Of a DNA stretch of 64,000 bases, positions 36,701 to 49,600 are shown in pieces. The translations under genes and the position numbers were made by a program. The DNA is taken from the NCBI GenBank assembly GCA_047967505.1, contig CM106539.1, one strand, 5' to 3'. This DNA comes from Dipteris shenzhenensis (Eukaryota; Polypodiophyta; Polypodiopsida; Gleicheniales). The number at the start of each line of letters is the position of its first letter. The first letter of the stretch is position 1. Under the pieces are notes generated by a model that ran no database searches, was not told where the DNA came from, and was given only the letters and a program-made list of their open reading frames with translations.

Positions 36701-39700
36701 ATGTCTACTCCATGTGCAGCTGACACTAGTTGGTGGCGAGCTGGACTGGTGACACAATTTTCCATGTGCACCACCTGTGCTCCCTTGACTACTGCAGTCC
36801 AGTGCACCGGTACTTTACTCTAACCAAGGTTGGCTCAGCTTTGACAAGGTTGTTCTGCCTTCGACATGTACTACTCATGTACCGCTCCAGTCATGTCATT
36901 CATGTGACCGAAGTGTGACTAGAGTGCGACCAAGGTTTGACCATCCTTGACATGTTGCTCCAGTGACCAAGATGTTGCTCAAGTGAACAAGGTGTGGCCC
37001 AGCTGTGACCAAGATCTGACCATCCTTGACATGTTGCTCCAGTGACCAGGATGTGAACAAGGTCTGCTGGCCATCCTTGACATGTTGCTCCGGTGACTAG
37101 GGTGAGAACAAGGTTTGACCAAGGTGTGAGCATGGTATGACCCCTTGTGATTGAGGTCTAACCAGTATCAGTACAAGAGTTTCCCGCGCCACTATCATTC
37201 ACCGTCCTGGTGAATGACTGACACCAATGGTTTGGTGCTATAAAATTACAAGTACAAATTGACTAACTAAAAATGGCTTTTAGCCTTACATCTTCAAAAC
37301 CGAAATAAACATGGCTCCCGGCCTTACATTTCCAAAACTGAAACAAAAATGGCTATAGCCTTACATCTCCAAAACCGAAATAAAAATGGCTCGTAGCCTT
37401 ACATCTTGAAAGAACACCATCGTCTGTATACAACACACCATGGTCTATATACAATGAAGCAAAACTGAAAGAAAATACATCAAAACTCCTAGATTCAGAA
37501 TCTACGGAACCAAAAAGAAAGACATGGAATAGTGGTAGATCCAGGAGCCACTGCTTGCTAGATAAAAGTCAGGTAGGGGGCCATGGTGGTGGTGGATGTG
37601 TGGAGGCTCCGAGGTTGGTCTGCTGCTCCTCTAAAGTGTCCATAAAGTTGCGCGTCTTCATACTTTGATTTGTAGCGATGGCAGCCAGACCTATAATGAT
37701 CATGCTTGGATCAAAGAGTAAGAATTTCAACCTGTAGCCCAAGAAGATCCTTGCATGTTATGTCTGCAGATTTTCTTTCTCCTCTTGAAGTTGCTTCTGA
37801 TTTTGTTCCATGGTAGTTAGGTGGCTCTGTAACTCCACCACCTACAGATCAGCTTTGGCTTTGTCTGTGACCATGGAGGTGTAACTTTCCCGTAGAGCTG
37901 TGAGTTCCCTCTGAATCTCAGCCTGGTGAGTTGAGTGACAGTCCTCCATAACTTTTTGGTGGCTGTCCACTCTTTCTCTTGTAGGCGGTGACGTTGCTCA
38001 AGCTCATCCCGTTGAGCCTCTAAGGTTGCACCCCACTGAAATTCCTTCTCATAAAGAGATACTTCCCACTCTCTACGTTGAGCTGCAACAAGTTTTTCTG
38101 TTTCTAACCTCAGATGCTCTTTTTGGGACAACATTTTGCAAGTGTGGCCTATAGAATTAGACAACGAAGCACACAGCTAAATGAAGCTATCATCCACAGT
38201 GCATTGCGCCATGTGAATCGATCGTTTTGCCCAAGCATAGCAAAAAGTCATGCGGACAATCATGTCAAGAATCTCATCATACTCCTCAAAGACTGCTTGC
38301 ATACCTTCATCCTCCTGAGGCTCCAAAGTTGCCACCGGAGCCAGTGTGTCTATGTCCAGGTAACAACTGGGGGCCTTAAATGCTTTCCTATAGCATACCA
38401 GGGTTTCCTGCAAGGGAATTGTATAAAGATGATCTAGGTCCTCCTCCTCCACACAAACAGGAGACCTCTTTCGCTCGAGGTCATAAAGAAGCCGCTTATG
38501 ATCCTCATTCTGCTCCTTAACCTGTACCTCATGGGAAAATGAATTTCATGAAGATGAGGAAAAATACACGTCCTGCATATCATTCTCCCAGGCAAATCTA
38601 TCACCTGGCTATTTTTTGCCACCTCGCTATTTTTGTCCGCCTTACTCATCTAGGCAGCTCTACCTGTTGTAGGCCTTGGGGAGAATGGAGGTGTGGCATA
38701 GGAGGAGTTATCCCATGAAGAGGCCTTGGGGAAGTGACCATACTTGTATTTGAAGGGGATCTTTGCTTGGGGAATATCATCTCCATTTTGAGCCTTATCT
38801 CGTTGGTGTCTCTTTTATCATGCAGAGTTCATGCTTTGTAGGTTGCTTTACCCTAGGGCCTAGGACAGTTTGGTGATCCTGCTGGGGAGGGGTTGAGTTC
38901 TTACTCCCCCTCCCGAGATCTCGGTAGATCTTCTCATCTCATCCTATTCTTTTCCCCTCTACCTTGTATGGTCAACCTCAACTCCCTCTCCTTCCATTCC
39001 TGATCCTCTGTGCTCCTCCCCCCACTCCTCCTCATGCTCTCTCCCCTTTCCCTTGACCACCACCTTGTTTCGTGATGTTGCAATGGACAGGTAGAAGCAA
39101 GCCCCCCCTTATTTTGCTGATGCAGATGGGCTGGGAGGGCAGCCTTGCCCCTGAATTGGACAACTCTTTGTTCAACAAGTCTAATTGTAATGATCGGCCA
39201 AAAGCAAACGGAGAGAAGGCTGTTGCTATGACGATCTGACTTTTGGTGCATAAAAGAAAGAGTCGTACCTCACATGCACTTGATGCAAGCTGTTCGAGCT
39301 TATTGGGTGTTCTTCCCTCTAGTCTTGCCTTCATGCTTGTATTTCTCATACGTGCGCCCCACGTGTTTTTCACCTTGCCACCTTAGTTTCTTCTTCCACA
39401 CAATGCTGGTGTCTTGAACTCAATCCCCTGCCTGAGATCTCCTTCTTACTATCCCTCTCAGTTCTTGACCTTGGGAGCTCTTAGCCTAATCAGTTCTTCC
39501 TCTCTATCAGCCTAAATCCTCGTTGGTGTCTCTTTTATCATGTAGAGTTCATGCTTTGTAGGTTGCTTTACCCGAGGGCCTCGGACACACACCGTTTGTT
39601 AACCAACTTGATTTCGATATATTTGTCTCTATAAGAGAATATTGCCTCAACAAGTATATCGGTATCACAGAGACAAAAACCAGCTTCTAGCTGGCGTAGA

Positions 39701-40621
39701 TCCTCATGATCTTTCACAAATATAAATAAGTATTTCCAAAAGCTCAGCCTGTGGGGCTGCCGCCTAGCTCCCAGGCTCATCACCAATCCCATGGGGCCGT
39801 TGCCCAAGCCTAGATCATAGTCCGTTTTAGTGCCTCAACTCACGCCTTGCCAATTGGCTCTTAGGCCTGCTTCTCAGTTGTGTTTTAGTCTAGATAATCC
39901 ACAATGATCATCCAAGTTTGATGCTCAATGAAATTTTCAACTCCATATTGAGGGCAGCAGAGCAACATTTTGTCTTCTCCAGGCTGGGTTATTAGCATGG
40001 GGCTTTGAAATAGATCAAGACCAAGAGGAGGACCATAAGCTCTCGCATTGATTGAGATGTTAGGCCACCCTATCTTCAACCTTTGCTAGTAGCAGCACAC
40101 CAGTTGAGGCTGAAGCATAGGCATCTTTTGGTTGAGAGATTTTAGTACGAAAACGTTAAGGAACAGCGTGACAGGCAGGCCAATGAATTGAATTCAAAGT
40201 AAATTGATTACCCAAAAAGGTGTAATGCCAACAGAAGCTTTGGGAAAAATCAAGAGATGATAGTTAACACTTCATGGAGCAAACCCTTAAATATAGTACA
40301 CAGAAAATGATAGTGTGAGCACTATGATACCACATCGACTCCATGCTCTTTACCAATCCAAAGAGTTGAATGGCACAATGATATGCATTGCCAACAAGCT
40401 TAACAACGGTCAACTGAGAAAGAGAGCATCTGGTCAACTAAATTCAAGAAAGCCAGGAAAGCACGGAAATGGGCAGCCAAGAGAAAAATGCAGCATCAAT
40501 GAGGGAAATCAAGGCGGAAACACAAGACCCCTCAATCCATAACACATGTAAATGAGGAAAAAAACACAGGTCTAGGCATGATGTAGTTTCCAATGTCCCA
40601 AATATCGATTTGGTTTCAAAG

Positions 40622-40657
<36 letters not shown>

Positions 40658-43600
40658 GGAGGGAATTTCATCCTAGGACGGTTGCTTAAGGAGATGGTTG
40701 CATCCTACACATACTTCGGGGTCCTTTTTTCCGGCCCGACTAAGTAGGGGATACGCCACATTCGCCAGACTTGAGCGACAATGCTTCCACTCTCACTTTC
40801 ATGACCCCCGGACCAAAATCCTCCTCTTTGACTCTCTGGCTCATTCGGCAAGTATGTATGGCAGCCCTTGTTGGCGGCCAGTTCTATCAAATCAGACTGG
40901 GCTTGTGTTGAGGCTTTAGGTTCTTATGCTTTCATGGATGATCCACAGTAAGCCCTCACTTCCAAAATCTGATAGTCCATCCTCCTCTTTGACTCTCTGG
41001 TTCATCCAGCAAGCATGTATGGCAACCCTTGTTGGCAGCCAGTTCTATTAGATCAGACTGGGCTCGTGTTGAGGCTTTAGGTTCTTATGCTTTCATGGAT
41101 GATCCACAGTAAGCCCTCAATCCCAAAATCTGATAGTCTTGGCTGAGTTCAGAGTATCCCTATAGCTGAATGCGGGGTTTCAGATGATCACGTATCTCTA
41201 CCACATCAAACAGTATGGCTCCTGCACCATGACGTAGGCTTCCTTGGATGGCCTTGTCCTCATCTATGGCACTGGTGGCAGAGGGTAACTAGAGGTGTTG
41301 GTATGTGGTATTTGCAGATGGTTTCAGAGCTCGGTTTTCTATATAGACAGGTCACCTCCCTTCTAGTATAGCATCGATGCTCCTGTTGGAGATATCTTAG
41401 CCAAAGAGTGTAGTGATGTGATGTGTTAGTGTGTAGTACTAGGTGATCTAGTACTAGTTTATGTTGTGAGTCTTGTGTGAGTGCCACGTGTCATCATGGG
41501 CCTTATCCCATATGCACTAGGTGCTAGAGTGTGTGTGAGTAGCCTATATAAAAGCAGTTGGCCTCAATGTGTCCCAACTTGTTACAATATTTGCACTGGA
41601 TTCTTTTACCTTTCTTCCCTTTAGTTTGGCTTACAAAAGCTGGAGTAGAGTCTAAGCTACTAGCACTTAGATTATCCTTGTTCCATTTGTCTTTCTCAAG
41701 GAACAATGCAACAAGACCTTCATAATGGTGACAGCCGCATGGAGTATTTGTTAAGTATGCTCAAAACAGGAAATACCACGCTTACTTGCAATTTGTCTTT
41801 GTCATCGTGCTCAGATTTGAGACTAGCCAATTGTTGAATTAGTGAGCCAAACCTAGCCAGATGGCTACTTGTTCTTGACTATCATCCATCTTTAGATTAT
41901 TAAACTTGAGTTTCAAAAACACTATGATTTTATTGCCAAAAATACCATAAGTTTTGCCCAAATTCGCTTGGCTGTAGACTTGAAGTCGTTGTGGTGCACC
42001 AAAGAATCAGCAAGTCCTAGCCCAATAATGGCTATGGCCTTGTGATTGCATTTTGCCCAATCTGAGCTAGAAGCTTCATTTTCTGCTCCAGATACAACCT
42101 CCCAAAGACCTTCCTAATAAGAACTAGCTGCATTTTTGTCTGCCATGTAGGGAACCCAGTTCCAAAGAAATTTAGCACCAAAATTACGTGAGAAGAAAGA
42201 GAGGATAGTGCCATGAGACAAACAGGGAATTGAATTGCCTGAAGGAAAAAGACTTGCAGGAAAAGAGAAGCCACCAGAAAATGTAGAATCTCAAGCAACC
42301 GTGAGATCAACTGGTCAACAGTTTAAAAATAGATGGTTGTAGACTGCAGGTCCTAAGTTCGAATCTCACACCCTCCCTTCTTTTTAATTTATCAGAATCA
42401 TGCCATGTGTATGAACCACAAAGCATGCAGATACATTTTTTTTGGATGAACAGTAAGTGGAGACGTCCGAGTAGCAAATCAACAGTGTGTTGAAATCAAT
42501 GAAAGTGACCACAAAGATGTTTCTGCTCTAGCCAAGGCCAACAATATGCAGATCTGCTTTGCTCATACAGACCGTCGCTTTGATTTTGTCGAGGAGCATG
42601 TGACGAGTATTTAGTCGAGCTATACTTTTGTTGGTGGTGAACAACTATGTGGATAAAAATGGTGATGGTGATGGCAGTCTCTCATTGTGCCCCAAGTGAA
42701 CTGGATGGCGGAAGAAGAAATAGAGGATTTGATTATCAGTAGCATATCTCGAGACAGAGGCAAAATCATAGGCAGATACTATATGAGAGCATTATGAGCA
42801 TCTCAGAAGCGGTGTCTGATAAGCCATCGTCCAACATTTTGTAAGAAAATGGTGTCTTTCTCCTTTGGTAGCAGATTTGTGGGAATTGACACAGGCTACA
42901 CCACGAGTTGTCCTAAATGGCACACTAGTAAAATGACGATATCAATCTCAGCATGTCGAAGGTTGGGGTTGAATCAACCAGTAGCATCACGCACAAAAAG
43001 AGAAAGAACGAAAGAAAGTTTATTAAAGTCTTCGGAAGACCGATGGGTCGATGAGATTGTGAAAAACCTGGTACAAATGATCTGTGGTAGTGGAGCTACT
43101 AAACGAGCATCCACACCAATGCAAAATGCAAAAAAATGCAGAATGGTAGTACTAAGTCCTAAATACAACATAGTCAGGTCGATGGTCGGCTATATGTCAA
43201 TCTTAGCATCATAATCAACATCATCATCATCATCATCAGCAGCAGGACATCAAGGTGGATGAGGCAATGGAGGCATGAAGTCGGCAATAGAGTGCTGTTG
43301 GCCACTCAAAGGTGCAGTCCTAGCACGTCTCTTGGTTGTAGCTCTGCATCTAACGAGGGCTACTGTGACCGCCGTCGGTCGGGCTCCGACTCTAAACAAG
43401 GAGGGGATGTCCCCAAGTGTGATCTGTGTGTCAACCCTCTGTCTGAGCTATCGGGTCACATGCTTGGGGTCACGGTCATGTTGAGGCCTTGTCTCGTGGG
43501 GGTCCATGTGATCTGGCCGAAAGAACTCTATGATAGAGCTCCGAGAGGAATCAACCAAGGAAAAAGTCTGCTCCTGTCTCTGTGCTCGGAGTATCCTCTC

Positions 43601-46600
43601 GCGGTGTCTAAGTACCTCATGAATGAAACCTGCATGGCATGCTCGCCAGCCCGTGTTGCCATATTTCTATGTGTCTGCTCTTCCTATAACAGAAGTCCTA
43701 CCAACTCGTGAAAAGAGAGAGGCTTGCTGCCCCCCCCTCAATGACAAATTCAGCGAGGTGTGGAAACCAAGATAGGACTCAGGAAGAGAATTCAGAGTGG
43801 TGGTAATCATCTCTGAATCCGGAATCACTTCATCAATATTCAGTAGTTGCTCCCTCAAAACTTGAAGGTTTGTGAGGTGAGTATTCATGGAATCTCCCTC
43901 ATCCATATGCATATGAGAAAGCTCTCTCTTCAGGAAGGAAACTCTGGCATCATTTCTTGCTGCAAACATAGTCTCCAATATCTCCCAAGCTGCCTTTGAG
44001 GTCTTGCATGACCGAATGTGAGGAATAATGAACCTTTTGACAGAAAGAGAAATCACTGATAGAGCTTATGCATCTCTAGAATCCCATCTTTTCTGCTCTG
44101 CTGTGGGAGCCCCTGGAGTAGCAGCTCCAATTACTTGTGCTGCATTTTAACCTCTACCCCTGCCTCCAGCTGTAGGAGTGACAGGTGTAGCCACAAAATC
44201 TGGCCTTGCTTCATCTCCATTGACATAATCCCAAAGATGTCTGCCAACCAAGATGTTGCGTACCATAAAACTCCACAAGGAGTAGTTGGTGCCATCCGAC
44301 TTATCTTCCTGTGTGAGGACTCCAAACACCTCATTGGGGTTGTTTTGAGCCATTTTTGTCAGATAAACTAAAAAATACAGCAAACTGAACAAGTAAATTC
44401 TTTTTTGGGGTGCAAAATGCACAAGTAAAATCTGCCAAAGAAATTTGGCCATAGTGACAAATACTGTCATAGCCTATCAAAGGCTCAAAATGCACCACAA
44501 TGCTCTGCTAATTGCCCAAAAATCTGCAAATAAAATCTGCAAAAAGTGGCGAAATTCTGCAAATTGACTCACTTTGAGTCCAAAATTGGTTGCAAACCTC
44601 CAAAATGCTCTTTCAATTGCAAAATTGCAACCCAAATGCAAAAGCCCCAATTTCTTGTGAGAAATTGCATACAAAAGAGGGCAAATAGACTGAAAGCCCC
44701 AAATGTTGCAAAATTTGCACTCTGTCAGCAAAAGCCTCAAATGTGCTCAACACTTGCTACACAAAAATGCCTTTTTCAACGCACAGCCAAACAATGGCTA
44801 GATGTACAAAAAGAATTTCTTGCAACTCGACCCTATAAGCAACCACCTTGCAAGAGTACCCCGTAATAGTACCCTACTCCAGAGACCTGCAACAGTCTGT
44901 ACAGTACGGACCGTACGGCTGTACGGACGGCTGACGTGAGCTGTACAGCGAAAGTACAGTCAACTGTACGGATGGCTGACGCAGCTTGTACAGACAAAAT
45001 GACGACCTGTACGGACAGAATGGCGCTGACTGTTTGTACAGAGCTACTGGTACAGTTGTACGAACGGATGCAGTACTGTTGTATGGACAGCAGATTCGAT
45101 CCGTACAGCGTACAGTTGCTTGTGTACATGTGTACGACTAGCAAGTACGGGACGGTGCAGGTATGTTTGTATGGACAGTGAATAGGGCTAGTACGGCACA
45201 GGGCAGCTGGGCGTACGGATGTACGGAACAGCCCACAATGGATGTACGGACTACTGCGCAGGCTGCCTTTGAAGATGCAGGTAGGGGCTGGACTCTCCCA
45301 AGCTTGGAATGGAGAGTGACCAGGGAGCAGACTGAAGGAGCTTAGCAAGGGTAGGAGATCGACTTGCTCTGATACCAAATGAAGGAGATGAGCAGACGAT
45401 TGAATGGGAGCAAGAGTGTGAGAGCTGAACGTAAGTTTGCAATAGAGGAAGTGAACAAAGTACAAGAGAGAGAAGGTTTTTAAGTGATAAAACCTTATCC
45501 TATTCACTAACCGTAGTTAGTGAACTAACTGTGGTTAGGGGAAAAAACCTCTAAATGAGGAAAAAGTGTCCCTAACCCACTTATTGGCATTACATTGGTC
45601 ACTGCCTACAATATATCAATAATTCTAACTCGTACATCCTCGTTGGGTGGACCAAGGAGTCAAAAAGCAACCCCTTGGTACGTGGATCCTAAAAGTGCGA
45701 GCGGAAGCACTGCCTCTCTAGTCTGGCCAATGAAGCATATCCTCTGCTCAAGTGTGCCTGCATCGCAAGTCTCATAGTGAAGATGGGTCCGGAAAGGACA
45801 ACCCCAAGATAAGTGTATGATGAAACTATCTCGACAGGTGACCCATCAAATATGAACTGCTCCTGGCGCATGATGGCTCGAGATGTATTGAAGATCATGA
45901 CCTTGGTTTTACCGAGGTTGACCTTCAAATCATGAGACTCACAAAAGGACTATAGTGCGTCAAGGTGTCTCTAGAGCCCCTCTGCTGAGGAAGACAAGAG
46001 AGCCACGTCATCTGCGTAAAGAATTATCCGGATCAGTGTGCTCGCGAGAGAGCAACCTACCCCCCTATGTCTGCATCACTGTCTCAAGCTCGTCAATGTA
46101 GAGGCCAAACAAGGTAGGCGATAATGGACACCCGTGTTTAACCTCGATAGTGCTCATGATCTCGTTTGTCCACCCAGATCTCGCCCGGACTTTGCTTGAA
46201 ACTCTCTCGTAAAGTGCCATGATAGCCCAAATGATCTCCTGGTCAGAATCCAAGTCTTATAGACACCATATGAGGCGGGCTGTCGAAACCGTGTCAAATG
46301 CCTTGCGGAAATTCACAAAGCAACAATAAACCCTCTGCTTCCGTGCCCTCACCTCCTCGATGATACATTTGAGCGTGAGAGTGTGGTCCATGGTTCCATA
46401 ATCACGCCGGAATCCGGCCTGTCCTACTGCAAATCTGTTGACCTCGGAATCAAGTACTGATGCATAAACCTTGGACATGACATGTTCAATCATAATGGTC
46501 CTATAGTTCTCCGGGCTCATAGGATCCCCTGCCTTGTGGATGGGTGAGATAGTGTTAATGGTCTAGGTGCGTGGAAACCCCAAACAAACAGCTTCATTAA

Positions 46601-49600
46601 AGAGCTTTGCTAAGATCGGGGCTAGGAGGTTAATCCCATATGCAATGAACTTAGTACATAGCCCCTCATGATCCTTCGCTCGGCCATTATGAAGTTTCAT
46701 TACGACATCCTTCACCCCTCCCCCCCCTCTAGTGAAGAGGGTGCAGGATGTGGGACGTGGCATGTGTGAGAGGTTAGGGACTAGCTGATTTGGGATGTCG
46801 TAAAGTGTGCATGCATAATGAAACCAGATCTGAGTGTCAGTGAGTGGTGAGGGGGACCGTCCTTCTAGAAATCTCCGCCAAAAGTCCTTAGAGTTGTTAC
46901 TAAACAAGATGTTCAGTAGCTCCTCCTTGTTCCGATGAATGAAGTCTAGTTTCTTTCTTCGTACCAGTCTACGGTACTCACGTAGCACCTCTGGTTCGCT
47001 CTAAAGACTGTTTTTGGTTTTGAATCTAAGCTGACGGCGTCAAGCCTTACACTCATCATCGTACCAGCTATTACAGGGTACGGTCTCAGGGGGTGGTGGG
47101 CAGGTGGAGCAGGTGGTGTGGGGGAAGGCATGAAGGGCAGCCTCTTGTAGTGAGCGGGTGACCATGGCAGCACGATTCTCTAAAAGGGGTATGAAGTCAA
47201 TATAGGCGAGAAGATGGTGCAAAAATCAGGCAGGCCAGCCCCTCCAAGATAGTGACTATGGCTGATTATGAAAACAACATGCATGAGGTATGCCAGCGAA
47301 GGCAGCAGCACTCTGTGGACTAGGCTGAATCCAAACAGAAACAGGTGTAGTTGTGTTGGACATGCTTAATCTATCGGGGGCTGTGTACCTATTGAGATCA
47401 TAAGCAATGGTGTTGAGCAGATTCAGAATGACGAAGCAACTAGCGGAGTGCCAACTTCCCACGAAGACGAGGACATGGCCTAGAACTTGGTTTCATGGCT
47501 CTGATACCAATTGTTGGTTCAGAGATCATGGAGGAGGAGGAGGTGATTGCATACACGTGGCAGGCACACAAATACATGGAGTTCGCTTGATTTGAAAGGA
47601 GGATGCATGTGCCAATTTTATAGGCTAGGCAAGCCTTAGCTTCAACACTCTACCACCTCACAGATGAGGTCACACAGGAATGAAATCAAATCCAATCTAA
47701 CCCCTCATACTGTCAAGGGACAGACCCACACACAAGTGATTCATGTGACTCACATAGGGACACATTCACACCCACACACTCTAGGCCTAGTGTTCCCACA
47801 CTTTGGCTATGACTTTTTCCAACAGTTGTTCCTGCTTTAAAGACGTAGATTCTTTCTGTTACAGAGAGGCGTCAATTCGTGCTGACCTGGGCTTGGATTT
47901 TGCTGCTCCAGAGGCATCTTTTCTTGCTGTTTCAGAGGACCCTTTTATTTGCTACTGAGGCACATTTTTTTCTGCTCATGGCTGCTGACTTGGATGTGTC
48001 TTGGCTGCACAAAAGTGCTCCATGTGTGCTGCTTGAAACACACTTTGCAGGTGTTTTATTTGGGTGCAAACAGCCTGGAGTTTTCGCCCCTCTCATGCTC
48101 GAGGCTGGTCCATCTAAAGCGTCCCTTCCTATCCCTTGTTACATAAAAAACAGGCAGTTGAAGTGGCCATCTAGAGGGTAACTTGGTCTCATTCTCACAG
48201 GCATCAAGCTGGTTCTTGCATTGGAGCTGCAAGATATTCCACTTGTTCTTTTTGTCCTTCTCCATCCCTATCCCATTTCTCCTTAAAGCAGCTCCTCTCT
48301 GTCAGGTCGGTGAAAGCCATGACAATGGAGGACAAAAACACCATTCCAGTCATTACACCAGAGGAAGTTGAGGTCCATGTCACATTACCTCCAGACATTG
48401 TGCAGTTGATTGATGCAACAGAGGAGGGATTTCGTGAGATGCAGCCCATCGGGTTCCTTCCTAGTAGAGGCCAGCAGCTTTGAGACTTGGTGTACACTGA
48501 CATGGCGACGTTGGGTGTCAGTGTCACGATGTTCAGGCTGCTTGGCAGGGGCTACTTCTCATTTGGTTTCATGCCATTGGCACCCTTCCATCTTGTGTGT
48601 AGACTGTATATATGAAATGTGAGGGGCCTCAACGGCCGCAGATACATCACTGGCCTGGATGGTCATAGGATGGGAGTGTCTAGACTGCAGATTCTTAGAG
48701 ACTTTCTTTGGTCCATCTCCTATGGATCCCCTCCGGATTTTGTACCTATGCAGGAACATAAGCTATCAAAAGCTAAGATTAACAAATGAACATCACGTAT
48801 CAAGGTTCAGAGTAGACTATTTTGAGTCCAACCGATGGCACTAGAGGTGGGGTTTGCATATCGGTTTCTACGAGATGGGTTGCTGACATCATTCACGAGG
48901 GCACATAGTGGTGAGCAAGCCGTTTACATCATCATTTAGATTGAGAATACTACTGTTGGTATTCTCAATGCGTATGCTCCCACTAGGCAAAGACATGTCT
49001 TTTGGAGGCAGCTAAGAGACACTCTTCCACCAGGCTGACACTTGGTTTGTTGGAGGAGATTTCAACATGGTTGAATTGTTTGAAGACAAGATCGGTCAGA
49101 GTGAGGGAGGACTATTAGACAAAGCGAGGTTAGAGTGGGGCCATTTCTTGCTCCATGCTGCTCTTCGTGATGCATTTGGTTGTTCTCTCATCTGGCAGAC
49201 AGTCTACAGTTCTCTTGGTTGAGGGTCTCACTCTTCTAAACTAGATTGGACAGAGTCTATGTTGGTCAGTTGGCCGTGCTAGAGGAGGGCAGGGGGGATT
49301 CTGTCAGGCTTTGTTCTCTCGGACCATGGTGTGGTGTTGCTTCAGGTTATGTCGACTTCTAGACTAGGGGGCACTGATACAGTTGGAGTCCTAGGTTTTC
49401 TATTTTAGGAGATAGATTTCATGCATGAACTTCAGGATATTTGGATCTTCGAGGACAGATTAGAGGGTCCTGGATGGTTAGGTTGGGTGGAGCGGGCTCT
49501 AGAGAGAGTCAGGGCCTCAGGACGACTTGTTAATTGGAATAAATCAAAAGGTGTTTGGACAGGTGCTATGCAAGATTCTCGGAATTGGGGTGTTGATAGA

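Noticed and set aside
36941-37412. CRISPR-like array of short repeats
   Set aside because: Repeats are contiguous or degenerate without regular unique spacers, and the context is a plant intron.
44833-45507. 224-codon minus-strand open frame, one of the longest in the window
   Set aside because: It crosses the copia-A LTR, primer-binding site and GTAC-rich leader. Copy 2 does not preserve it, and its lack of stops follows from the repeated GTAC words.
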